Of a stretch of 64,000 bases of DNA, positions 25,002 through 31,999 are shown piece by piece. The position numbers and the translations under genes are program-made. This DNA is from Oscillospiraceae bacterium (lineage in GTDB: Bacteria; Bacillota; Clostridia; Oscillospirales; Oscillospiraceae). Location of the stretch: contig JAFSJE010000064.1 of the NCBI GenBank assembly GCA_017439425.1, positions 35,764-99,763 of the forward strand, written 5' to 3'. Positions within the stretch are counted from its first letter, which is position 1, and every line of letters begins with the position of its first letter. The notes beneath the pieces are model-generated. The model saw nothing but the letters and a program-made list of their open reading frames with translations, had not been told where the DNA came from and ran no database searches.

Positions 25002-25761
25002 TATTCGCACCTCCCACAAGCTCCTTTACAAAAGTGCGATAGTCAACTCCTGCGGCGCTGCGAGGAGAAAATGTATTAAGCGCTTCCTGGGCGAACGTCA
25101 TCTCGTCAACCTTATTTGAGCGCCGGATCGGACTGAAAACGTGCAGTCTGTTTTTCTTCAGTACTTCGACCGCTTCTGTGAGCGACTTGGAATTGTAGTA
25201 CATCGTTGGCAGGCAGCCCATAATCTTGATTTTCGGATTGATGGCTCGCATATTCTTGATCTGACGGAAGAGGTTCACCATTCCGCGAAGGGAGAAGGCA
25301 TCGAGCTTTATAGGGATAATGACCTCATCGGCAGCAACTAGCGCAGCAGCCGAAGCAGCGTTGAATGCCGGCGGGCAGTCGATAAGGCAGTAGTCGTAAT
25401 CGTCCTGAACCTCACTCAGGCAGTCTTTCAGAACTTTAACATTGACCTCGCCGCTCTCCGCCTTTGTGAGGTCAAGATCCATGAGCGTTTCACTCGCCGG
25501 GATAATAGTAAGGCTCATCTCAGGACCCACCAGGTAAAGCGCTTTTTGTGCAGACCAGGTATAGCCTCTCAAAATATCTGCAAGAGTATCACCGGTGTAA
25601 GGTTTCCCGTCAGAAAAGAACTCGGTAAGATTGCACTGGCTGTCGGCGTCTATCAGCAGTACCCGCTGCTTATAGTCCTCAGCCAAGATAGCGGCAGCGT
25701 TTATGACCGTTGTGGTCTTTGCTACGCCGCCCTTCAGGTTTAGTATTGCGATTGTTCTCAT
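24994..25761 (-). CDS. parA: ParA partition ATPase
   Basis: A 255-residue ParA/Soj-type ATPase. The deviant Walker A KGGVAKTT is at residues 10-17, Walker A' is VLLIDADSQCN, and Walker B is YCLIDCPPAF. It segregates DNA together with ParB. It is cotranscribed with the helicase and initiator genes, so partition and replication are in one early operon. Confidence 0.9.
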   Translation of the reverse strand: MRTIAILNLKGGVAKTTTVINAAAILAEDYKQRVLLIDADSQCNLTEFFSDGKPYTGDTLADILRGYTWSAQKALYLVGPEMSLTIIPASETLMDLDLTKAESGEVNVKVLKDCLSEVQDDYDYCLIDCPPAFNAASAAALVAADEVIIPIKLDAFSLRGMVNLFRQIKNMRAINPKIKIMGCLPTMYYNSKSLTEAVEVLKKNRLHVFSPIRRSNKVDEMTFAQEALNTFSPRSAAGVDYRTFVKELVGGANNG

Positions 25762-25796
25762 GATTTTTCCACCTTTCGGTTATTTAGTTTTCAAAG

Positions 25797-27143
25797 TTAA
25801 AAGGGCAAATCGCCATCGTCATCCTTAAGTTCTTCGATGGCCATCTGATCGCGCTCAGCCTCGGCGCGTTCTTTTTTTGCCTTAGCAAGCGAGCGTGTTA
25901 CGTTCCGATACGATTCTCCGGTATTATTAGACTCAGTAAAGGTCTGAGTTGCGCCGTCAAAGTCGAGAGTAAGAAGTAGCTTTTCGCCCTCCTTGTTTTT
26001 GCCGACCTTAAGAATACGCCGGCTCTTGTTGTCGTTCGGCTCCTCCGGGTAAAGCAGAAAGATGATATCCGCATCCTGCTCGATCTGTCCTGACTCGCGC
26101 AGATCTTCAATCGTTGGCGGTCTCGGTTTACCATTTACCTTTTCTGCACGGCTCAGCTGCGCAAGGGCGATAACGGCTATTCCCGTGGACTGAGCCATGG
26201 TGTGGAGATCTTGGGAAATGTTTGTGACCTTCTCGTAGCGATTGCCCCTTGATTCGTCCTTCACGAGCTGCAGATAATCGACCATTACGATGTCGTATTT
26301 ATTGCTGATGGCGATTGCCTGAATTTCCCGCACTGTCATTCCGGAGGACGGAATGAAATCAATTTTCAGTGTCGATAGTTCGGCGCATGCCTTGGAAAGA
26401 CCTGCATAGTCCGCTTCGCTGAAGTCGTGCTGCTTTATCTTTGGCATCGGGATGCGACCAAGGTGGGAGAGGATTCTGTCTTCGAGCTTGCCGGGCAACG
26501 TTTCGAGGGAGAAGTATCCGACACGGTATCGCTGCGATAATACAGCGGCGAACTGCAGCGAGAGAGCCGTTTTGCCTGCGCTCGGATACCCGCCTATGAT
26601 AATCATATCGCCGAGCTCGGCATAAATTCGGTTTAACATTCCCTTCAACCCCCAGTCGAGGTATTCGGGCTTGTCCTTAGATGTCAAACGTGCGTAGGCA
26701 TCGACTGCGGCCTGCACCGAGCTAATAACAGCCGTGCTCTTCGGCGGCAGCATCGTCTTGTTTAGCCGGTCGATGATTTTCTGCGCATCCTCAACGCTGA
26801 CCGCGCCGGCAAGCGCAAGACCGTCGCTCTGGACGGAAGCAAGTCTGGCGTTCTCAATAAGAGCGTCAACGTAACTATCGAGGAGCGTCTCACCTGGCAT
26901 AAGATCGATTACGCCCTTCATCCACTCTCTGGTGCAGTTTAACCGCGCCTTGACTGTAAGAACGTCTATAGGAGCTTTCTCAAAATCCATAGCGCAGAGA
27001 GTTTTGAAAGCATTGCTGCACAGCTCGTTGCTGAATACATCCGCACTGAGTTTTACGGCGACCTGGCTGATTCTGTGGGGATAATTTATCAGGCCGCCGA
27101 TAACGCCGTATTCAAACTCGGCTCGGGTTTCCTTTGACAGCAT
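25797..27143 (-). CDS. DnaB-type replicative helicase
   Basis: A 448-residue replicative helicase. The N-terminal domain begins EFEYGVIGGLI, Walker A GGYPSAGKTA is at residues 184-193, Walker B is IVMVDYLQLV and a late motif is DLRESGQIEQDADII. It unwinds phage DNA after initiation. It overlaps the initiator stop by one base. No separate helicase loader was seen nearby. Confidence 0.9.
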   Translation of the reverse strand: MLSKETRAEFEYGVIGGLINYPHRISQVAVKLSADVFSNELCSNAFKTLCAMDFEKAPIDVLTVKARLNCTREWMKGVIDLMPGETLLDSYVDALIENARLASVQSDGLALAGAVSVEDAQKIIDRLNKTMLPPKSTAVISSVQAAVDAYARLTSKDKPEYLDWGLKGMLNRIYAELGDMIIIGGYPSAGKTALSLQFAAVLSQRYRVGYFSLETLPGKLEDRILSHLGRIPMPKIKQHDFSEADYAGLSKACAELSTLKIDFIPSSGMTVREIQAIAISNKYDIVMVDYLQLVKDESRGNRYEKVTNISQDLHTMAQSTGIAVIALAQLSRAEKVNGKPRPPTIEDLRESGQIEQDADIIFLLYPEEPNDNKSRRILKVGKNKEGEKLLLTLDFDGATQTFTESNNTGESYRNVTRSLAKAKKERAEAERDQMAIEELKDDDGDLPF

Positions 27144-27886
27144 CAGATCACCTCCAGATCGGGCGCCCAGCCACCGGAGCTGTCTCCGGCAATCACGGGT
27201 CCTTTATCCTCGTCTTCCCAACGGTGACCATTGAGCCACGTTGCAAGGTGGGGAATGCCTATTCCCTCCTGCCACGATTTGCTCCGCATCTGTCGCTGTA
27301 ATGCCTTTGCCATTCGATCTATCGTGCTGTCGTCCGGCCGAAGCCTGTCCCACGCCCGAATTGCAGCCTGCTTGTTTTCTCCACGCGGATAAAACCGCCA
27401 AAGTCCGGCGAAGCGCTCCGGCTTCCAGTCCGGTGCTGCCTTATACTGCCGTTTACGTCCCCCTTGGGGGACTATAGGGGGTATATTATTTATTTCTTGT
27501 TTATTTATTTCGTCCGAATTTTTCGGACACGGTTTTTTCGGACACGGTGAAGAGCTTTCCGTGTCCGAATTTTTCGGACACGGTGCATTATCAGGCATCG
27601 CCTGTATTATGTACTTAGAGTGAGCGAAGCGACCGTCCTCGCGGCTCTGATCCTCGCGGGTAACGTAGCCGGCGTCCTCAAGTTCCTTGATCATCTTCGT
27701 CATGGTGTCTTTATTGACCCCGGCGATCTTCGCCATTCCGCGGACTGAAAAATCCCAGTCCGGAGGCGTGGAGAGCATAAGGATGAGCACCGCTCTGACC
27801 GGCAGCCGAAGCCGCGAATCCTGAATGATGCTGTTGAACACAAGCGTATAGGGCGGTAGCCTCTGAACTTGTATTTCTTGATCCAT
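27143..27886 (-). CDS. Replication initiator with internal iterons
   Basis: A 247-residue protein. Residues about 10-100 form a winged helix (RAVLILMLSTPPDWDFSVRGMAKIAGVNKDTMTKMI). A repeated PCPKNSD linker occupies about 100-125. A C-terminal domain (about 145-240) has the FYPRGENKQAAIRAWDRL pattern found in phage initiators. The linker DNA contains the iteron-like repeats, as in lambda O-type genes, so the protein probably binds its own gene. It starts with AAGGGGG before the ATG. Confidence 0.8.
   Translation of the reverse strand: MDQEIQVQRLPPYTLVFNSIIQDSRLRLPVRAVLILMLSTPPDWDFSVRGMAKIAGVNKDTMTKMIKELEDAGYVTREDQSREDGRFAHSKYIIQAMPDNAPCPKNSDTESSSPCPKKPCPKNSDEINKQEINNIPPIVPQGGRKRQYKAAPDWKPERFAGLWRFYPRGENKQAAIRAWDRLRPDDSTIDRMAKALQRQMRSKSWQEGIGIPHLATWLNGHRWEDEDKGPVIAGDSSGGWAPDLEVI
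27478..27590. other. Candidate phage replication origin: iterons plus AT-rich tract
   Basis: Three copies of CGGACACGGT (27524-27533, 27539-27548, 27575-27584) and an inverted CCGTGTCCG (27559-27567) occur here. Two of them form inverted repeats with arms such as GTGTCCGAA and TTCGGACAC around TTT. Directly beside them is an AT-rich tract (27479-27511, mostly TATT/TTTA). Iterons with an adjacent AT-rich stretch inside an initiator gene are the classic lambdoid origin layout. Function is inferred. Confidence 0.65.
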
Positions 27887-27899
27887 AGGCTATTCCCCC

Positions 27900-27928
27900 T
27901 TGCAAAAAGTAAATCGTCGTGTTATAAT
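27900..27928 (+). promoter_or_regulatory. Promoter of the candidate antisense RNA
   Basis: TTGCAA (27900-27905), 17 bp, TATAAT (27923-27928), pointing rightward in a gap that contains no rightward gene. Confidence 0.6.
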
Positions 27929-27934
27929 ATCTCT

Positions 27935-28004
27935 GTTCTCGTGATAACCCTCCCGGTTATTACACTGCACTCGACGGTGTACCCGCACCGTTGGGTGCTT
28001 TTTT
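27935..28004 (+). ncRNA. Candidate antisense RNA to the initiator leader
   Basis: Transcription from the promoter at 27900-27928 would start near 27935 and end at a T6 run (27999-28004) after a GTACCC/GGGTGC hairpin, giving about 70 nt. An internal ATAACC/GGTTAT hairpin precedes it. The RNA is complementary to the leader of the initiator mRNA, which is read leftward through this gap. This resembles countertranscript control of plasmid initiators. There is no coding potential. Confidence 0.5.
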
Positions 28005-28014
28005 ATTGCCTTTT

Positions 28015-28275
28015 TCATATCGTGCTCTCCCTTGTGACCTCAAGACCGGCGAGACTGACAACTCGCAGCCATTGATCAAGCGTAAGTCCGGCGCCCTGAC
28101 CCTTCATGATTTTATGGAGGCTCCCGTGACTGACACCGACCTGCTTCGCCATAGACTCATATGTAAGATTGTTTACACCCTTGTATGCATGTAGCCCCTT
28201 GATAATTTCTTCCTGGCGGCGCTTCACGGAATATTCTCGTTTCTGTTCCTCGGTGTATCCTTTTATTCTCGGCAT
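28015..28275 (-). CDS. HTH regulator of the early operon
   Basis: An 86-residue protein with an XRE-like HTH in its second half (LTYESMAKQVGVSHGSLHKIMKG) and a basic N-terminus (MPRIKGYTEEQKREY). The start follows AAGGAGTG. It is the third of three small leftward HTH genes downstream of the Cro-type promoter. Confidence 0.65.
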   Translation of the reverse strand: MPRIKGYTEEQKREYSVKRRQEEIIKGLHAYKGVNNLTYESMAKQVGVSHGSLHKIMKGQGAGLTLDQWLRVVSLAGLEVTRESTI

Positions 28276-28282
28276 ACTATTT

Positions 28283-28735
28283 TCACTCCTTCTCAGCAAA
28301 ACGCATCTCGTAATAAGCTTTGATTAATTTTTCGGAAGCGCTCATGATCTGCTCAAAAACGTGCTCTTCATCCTTGTCGATCTTGCCGTCCGCTATCATT
28401 CGAAGCAGCTTGCGGTCAAACTTATCATCGACGAGGTCGAGAATGCAGGAAATGTAATCCGCAGAAGCTTCCGCTACCGGGCGGCCGGGAGTAAACGCAG
28501 GAACAACAGCCTCAATGCTGTTATTCGGCAGCTCGCGCAGATATACGCTTGTGAGCCACGGTGCCTGCAGGATGTCGCTGAGGATCCCCAGCGCGTCGAT
28601 CGGGCAGTTACGAGCTCCGCTCTCCCATGCTCTTATGGTATCGTCGGAGTAGCCGGCGCGTTCCGCAAGGGCTTCTTGGGTAAAACCGGCACTGTTTCGC
28701 GCCCTTTGAATTGCATTTGGTGTTTTATTGTACAT
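28283..28735 (-). CDS. XRE-family regulator
   Basis: A 150-residue protein with an N-terminal HTH (RARNSAGFTQEALAERAGYS, then DTIRAWESGARNCP) and a helical C-terminal half of unknown role. It is the second gene of the early operon, likely a regulator of lysis-lysogeny or replication. Confidence 0.7.
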   Translation of the reverse strand: MYNKTPNAIQRARNSAGFTQEALAERAGYSDDTIRAWESGARNCPIDALGILSDILQAPWLTSVYLRELPNNSIEAVVPAFTPGRPVAEASADYISCILDLVDDKFDRKLLRMIADGKIDKDEEHVFEQIMSASEKLIKAYYEMRFAEKE

Positions 28736-28764
28736 GGTTATCGCCTCCGAAATCGGATAAAATA

Positions 28765-28980
28765 CTACTGAGATGGTGTTGCGATTGATTCGGGATATAA
28801 GTCGCTTGGATTAATCCCTACAGCAGAGCAAATAGCTACCATCTCATCAGCTTGCAATTTTCTTTTCCCAAGAAATGAGCGAGAGATGGAATTCACCGGA
28901 ATACCAGTCTTTTCCGAAATAAAGGTATAAGTCACGCCCTTACCGTCTACAAGCTGTTTCAACTTTTCTGCAATTTGCAT
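28765..28980 (-). CDS. Cro-like repressor
   Basis: A 71-residue HTH protein (MQIAEKLKQLVDGKGVTYTF, then ISEKTGIPVNSISRSFLGK). It is the first gene leftward from the switch region, opposite the CI-like gene. The ATG at 28980 follows GGAGGTG. Position and size fit Cro. Confidence 0.75.
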   Translation of the reverse strand: MQIAEKLKQLVDGKGVTYTFISEKTGIPVNSISRSFLGKRKLQADEMVAICSAVGINPSDLYPESIATPSQ

Positions 28981-28997
28981 CTTCTCACCTCCTTGCT

Positions 28998-29086
28998 TCT
29001 TCAAAACTCAGAACTTTATTCTAAAATACACTTCATTTTGTAGAATGTCAAGACTCTTTTGCAAAATTTTTCTTTATTTTGAAGAA
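28998..29086. promoter_or_regulatory. Operator region of the lysogeny switch
   Basis: Several related half-sites of the type TTCTnCAAAAT occur on both strands: TTCTTCAAAA near 29000, TTCTAAAAT near 29020, an inverted TTCTACAAAAT ending near 29045, and an inverted TTCTTCAAAATAAAG near 29072-29086. They overlap both divergent promoters, as expected for CI/Cro operators. Confidence 0.5.
29023..29051 (-). promoter_or_regulatory. Leftward early promoter (PR-like)
   Basis: On the minus strand TTGACA (29051-29046), a 17-bp spacer and TATTTT (29028-29023) drive the Cro-like gene and the early operon. Confidence 0.7.
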
Positions 29087-29093
29087 AATTTTA

Positions 29094-29122
29094 TTGACAA
29101 CAGATAATCAAGGCACTATATT
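29094..29122 (+). promoter_or_regulatory. Rightward repressor promoter
   Basis: TTGACA (29094-29099), 17 bp, TATATT (29117-29122), followed by AGAGGTGG and the ATG of the CI-like gene at 29142. The -35 box abuts an operator half-site. Confidence 0.75.
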
Positions 29123-29141
29123 AAATTTTAGAGGTGGTCTT

Positions 29142-29531
29142 ATGAGCAAAAAACAAATCGCACTTTTTTTGAAAAACCGGCGAAGGGAACTCAATATCAC
29201 GGTCAAAGAGGTGATTGATTACCTTAAGAACTATGGCATTAATATCTCCGAAAAGACTCTTTATGGCTGGGAAAGCGGACACAGTCAGCCTGACTCAGAT
29301 ACATTTATCATCTTATGTAAAATTTATGGAGTAGAATCATTTTCTGAAATACCTCAAGAGCAAGCTGTTGAGCAAATATCTAAGACAACTTTAGAGGATA
29401 AATTGCTCAATTATTTTAGATTAATGAATGATGAGGGAAAAGAGAGAATGTTGGATTATGCCGAAGATCTTGTTTCCTCCGGCAGATACAAAAAAACTTA
29501 TCAATCTGAGCTGGCTAAGGAAGAAGCTTGA
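29142..29531 (+). CDS. CI-like phage repressor
   Basis: A protein of about 129 residues with an N-terminal XRE HTH (FLKNRRRELNITVKEVIDYL, then SEKTLYGWESGHSQPD). A short helical C-terminal part (LNYFRLMNDEGKERMLDYAEDL) resembles small prophage repressors without a peptidase domain. Lacking a LexA-type protease domain, it may be controlled by an antirepressor rather than by self-cleavage. Rightward, divergent from cro. Confidence 0.75.
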   Translation: MSKKQIALFLKNRRRELNITVKEVIDYLKNYGINISEKTLYGWESGHSQPDSDTFIILCKIYGVESFSEIPQEQAVEQISKTTLEDKLLNYFRLMNDEGKERMLDYAEDLVSSGRYKKTYQSELAKEEA

Positions 29532-29559
29532 TGTTTGGTTTAGAGAATAGAGGTATATA

Positions 29560-31074
29560 ATGATTGTTCTTGTTGTTATGCTTTTAATAACTGCTATAGT
29601 TTTTCTTGTCCTTTGGCTGCAAGAAAAGAAAAAGCGCACTACAGCCGAGAATCGATATAACACCGATATGTCGGCTGCAGCAGAAAGAATTCGTGAGCTT
29701 GTAAAGTATCAACAAATAATTGACATAGAAGCCGAATGCGCAAATATACGGAAACAGGCGGATGAATATGTCGATACCGTTAAGAGAAGCGCTCAGATGG
29801 ATATGGACTATGCCCGAAATAAACTAGATGAGGCTAGCAAGGAAGCACAGAGAATTGTAACTGAGGCCGAAGAAAAAGCCCGTGATATCGCTGGGGAAGC
29901 TTACGATATAAAGCAAAAATCCGAATATTATCAAAAAGCTGCTATTGCAATTAAGAATGTTATTGATGGCTATGGAGATGAATGGTTAAAGCCTACATAT
30001 TCTGTTCTTGATGAGCTTGCCGATGATTTTGGATTTGCCGAGGCTGGGCAAGAGCTTAAGAAGGCTCGAGCAAAAAGTGCATCTATGGTTTCTTCCGGAG
30101 AAGCTGCGAGCTGTGACTATGTGGAACGTGTAAGGAAATCTACAGCGATTCATTTTGTTGTTGATGCCTTTAATGGAAAGGTCGATTCTATTCTTTCTAA
30201 AACAAAGAAGGATAACTACGGAAAGCTTGAGCAACAAATAAAAGATGCATATAGTTTGGTTAATCTCAACGGCGAGGCCTTTCGTAATGCTCGTATAAAC
30301 CAGAATTACCTTGAGGCTCGACTTGAAGAACTGAAATGGGCTGTTGTTTGCAATGAGCTTAAGGCTCAGCAGCAAGAAGAACAGCGGCAACTCCGTGAGC
30401 AGATGCGAGAAGAAGAAAAGGCTCGCCGTGAATACGAACGGGCACAAAAAGAAGCCGCTAAAGAGGAAGCAATGCTTCAAAAGGCTATGGAAAAGGTACG
30501 CTCTGAAATGGAACAAGCTTCAGCCGAACAGAGAGAACAGTTTGAAGCTGAGCTCGCAGATCTCCAGCAGAAACTAACCGAAGCTGAGGAAAAGAATCAA
30601 AGAGCACTGTCAATGGCTCAGCAAACAAAGCACGGAAACGTATATGTAATATCAAATATTGGCGCCTTCGGTGAAAATGTATATAAAATTGGAATGACAC
30701 GCCGACTTGAACCGCTCGATCGTATTCGTGAACTTAGCGATGCTTCAGTTCCATTCCCATTTGATGTTCACGCTATAATAGAGAGTGATGATGCTCCATC
30801 CCTTGAGACTTCGTTGCATAAGGCGTTTGCCCTAATGCAAATGAACAAAGTTAATCCACGAAAAGAGTTTTTCAAAGTTAATCTTTCAGATATAAAGCAG
30901 ATGGTAGAAAAAATGGGATTAACCGCAAATTGGACGATTGAAGCAGCAGCTGCAGAGTATCGTGAAACAATAGCAATTGAGGAAGCCATGAAAACAGATC
31001 CCGATGCCAAGCGCCGCTGGGCGGAGTACAATGCTGCTTTGACTGATTCTACGCAGCCTGAAGAAATAGCATGA
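29560..31074 (+). CDS. Membrane-anchored DUF4041 / GIY-YIG nuclease, candidate anti-phage factor
   Basis: A 504-residue protein. Residues 1-20 form one transmembrane helix; about 25-120 form a coiled coil; about 130-250 match DUF4041 (YGDEWLKPTYSVLDELADDFGF). A long Glu/Lys/Arg coiled coil covers about 260-355. The C-terminal T5orf172/GIY-YIG domain covers about 359-440: VYVI, then VYKIGMTRR with the catalytic Arg, and the Glu in KEFFKV. This architecture matches the reported SNIPE-type nuclease that cuts incoming phage DNA at the membrane (recalled, not searched). It is cotranscribed with the repressor, so made in the lysogen. Confidence 0.75.
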   Translation: MIVLVVMLLITAIVFLVLWLQEKKKRTTAENRYNTDMSAAAERIRELVKYQQIIDIEAECANIRKQADEYVDTVKRSAQMDMDYARNKLDEASKEAQRIVTEAEEKARDIAGEAYDIKQKSEYYQKAAIAIKNVIDGYGDEWLKPTYSVLDELADDFGFAEAGQELKKARAKSASMVSSGEAASCDYVERVRKSTAIHFVVDAFNGKVDSILSKTKKDNYGKLEQQIKDAYSLVNLNGEAFRNARINQNYLEARLEELKWAVVCNELKAQQQEEQRQLREQMREEEKARREYERAQKEAAKEEAMLQKAMEKVRSEMEQASAEQREQFEAELADLQQKLTEAEEKNQRALSMAQQTKHGNVYVISNIGAFGENVYKIGMTRRLEPLDRIRELSDASVPFPFDVHAIIESDDAPSLETSLHKAFALMQMNKVNPRKEFFKVNLSDIKQMVEKMGLTANWTIEAAAAEYRETIAIEEAMKTDPDAKRRWAEYNAALTDSTQPEEIA

Positions 31075-31093
31075 TGTGCCCAAATCGGGCACA
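31075..31093. promoter_or_regulatory. Palindrome copy 5 (candidate parS site)
   Basis: TGTGCCCAAATCGGGCACA starts at the base after the nuclease gene stop. One arm position is mismatched. It mirrors copy 1, which also sits directly after a gene near the other end of the prophage. Confidence 0.5.
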
Positions 31094-31190
31094 AAATAAA
31101 AGCCTCGCCATCCGGCAGAGGACGGCGAGAGCATTACGGATATATGTTCTTTATAAATAAAGCCGCCCGGGATCACATCGGGCGGCAAAT
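31094..31190 (-). terminator. Two tandem leftward terminators after hicB
   Basis: The first hairpin, GCCGCCCG (31162-31169) with CGGGCGGC (31179-31186), is followed on the minus strand by TTTATTTAT. The second, CTCGCC (31104-31109) with GGCGAG (31124-31129), is followed by CTTTTATTTTG. Both act on hicAB transcripts and protect the nuclease gene from antisense transcription. Confidence 0.65.
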
Positions 31191-31193
31191 TGG

Positions 31194-31592
31194 CTAACCT
31201 ATATTGAGTGCTTCTTTCAATGCGCCCTGCAGAACTGCAGAGACATTTATGCCGGCCTTCTCGGCTTCAAAATCAAGCCAGGACGGCAATGACACATTTC
31301 TTCTGACTGTCTTGTTGTCGTTCTTGCGTCTGTACTCCTTGAAGTCCACATCAACAAGAGTTATAAGCTGATCAGGGGTTCCAAAACGTTCCGCAATTGT
31401 CTTTACATCTGATGGCGCCGGGATAACTTCTTTATCATCTTCCATATCAATTCCGCACAAACCTATCGCGTCTCGCGCCATTTCCATGGCGTCTGCAATG
31501 TCCACACCTTGGGTGTTAATATCAAAATCCGGTACATAGACAATGATATGATTATCACCCTTAGTAAGAACTATCGGATACGCTCCTTTCAT
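31194..31592 (-). CDS. hicB: HicB antitoxin
   Basis: A 132-residue HicB-type antitoxin. The N-terminal partial RNase-H fold (YPIVLTKGDNHIIVYVPDFD) is followed by a C-terminal ribbon-helix-helix (RRNVSLPSWLDFEAEKAGIN, then SAVLQGALKEALN). It blocks HicA and represses the operon. The start follows AAAGGAG. It lies 129 bp after hicA, a wider gap than usual. Confidence 0.85.
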   Translation of the reverse strand: MKGAYPIVLTKGDNHIIVYVPDFDINTQGVDIADAMEMARDAIGLCGIDMEDDKEVIPAPSDVKTIAERFGTPDQLITLVDVDFKEYRRKNDNKTVRRNVSLPSWLDFEAEKAGINVSAVLQGALKEALNIG

Positions 31593-31721
31593 ATTGTTGT
31601 TTCTCCTTTCCTTTCTTACGCTCCATTTTTAGTTTTCTTTCCTTTTTTTGCTTTCTTGGTAATAAAGATAGAAGGGCGAAAACCAAGCCTCACAGGACTA
31701 CCAAGCGAAGAGGCCAGGGAC

Positions 31722-31895
31722 TCATTTGAGTCCCCGCCGCTTGATAATTGCCTTCGCGAGCTGCTCGTCAGTTTCCTTGTGATGTACCACACACTCACGT
31801 TCATTTCCTCGAACGTATATGTCATGATCACCACCATGGCGTTTAAACTTAAAGCCGTTTCTTTCAAGCATCTCGACAAGGTCGCGAGTCTTCAA
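31722..31895 (-). CDS. hicA: HicA toxin
   Basis: A 57-residue HicA mRNA interferase: KTRDLVEMLERNGFKFKRHGG with the catalytic His in GGDHDIYVRG, then VVHHKETDEQLAKAIIKRRGL. The TTG at 31895 follows AAAGGAG by 8 nt and matches the usual HicA N-terminus. With HicB it stabilises the prophage or gives abortive defence. Confidence 0.85.
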   Translation of the reverse strand: MKTRDLVEMLERNGFKFKRHGGDHDIYVRGNERECVVHHKETDEQLAKAIIKRRGLK

Positions 31896-31928
31896 TAGCT
31901 TCGCTCCTTTCTTTTTTATTCTATGCGT

Positions 31929-31957
31929 ATTATACACAATAATTACACACATGTCAA
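31929..31957 (-). promoter_or_regulatory. hicAB promoter
   Basis: On the minus strand TTGACA (31957-31952), a 17-bp spacer and TATAAT (31934-31929) form a full-consensus promoter, so repression must be strong in the lysogen. Confidence 0.75.
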
Positions 31958-31962
31958 GAAAA

Positions 31963-31983
31963 AATACACATTTTTTGTGTATT
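31963..31983. promoter_or_regulatory. Inverted repeat between hicA and int
   Basis: AATACACA and TGTGTATT are perfect 8-bp arms around five T. It lies just upstream of the hicAB -35 box and 17 bp before the integrase ATG. It could be the HicB operator, or a control site for int. Confidence 0.5.
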
Positions 31984-31999
31984 GTTTGAGGTAAGCTAA

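Noticed and set aside
31616..31879. 87-residue leftward frame overlapping hicA
   Set aside because: Out of frame with HicA; no family features.
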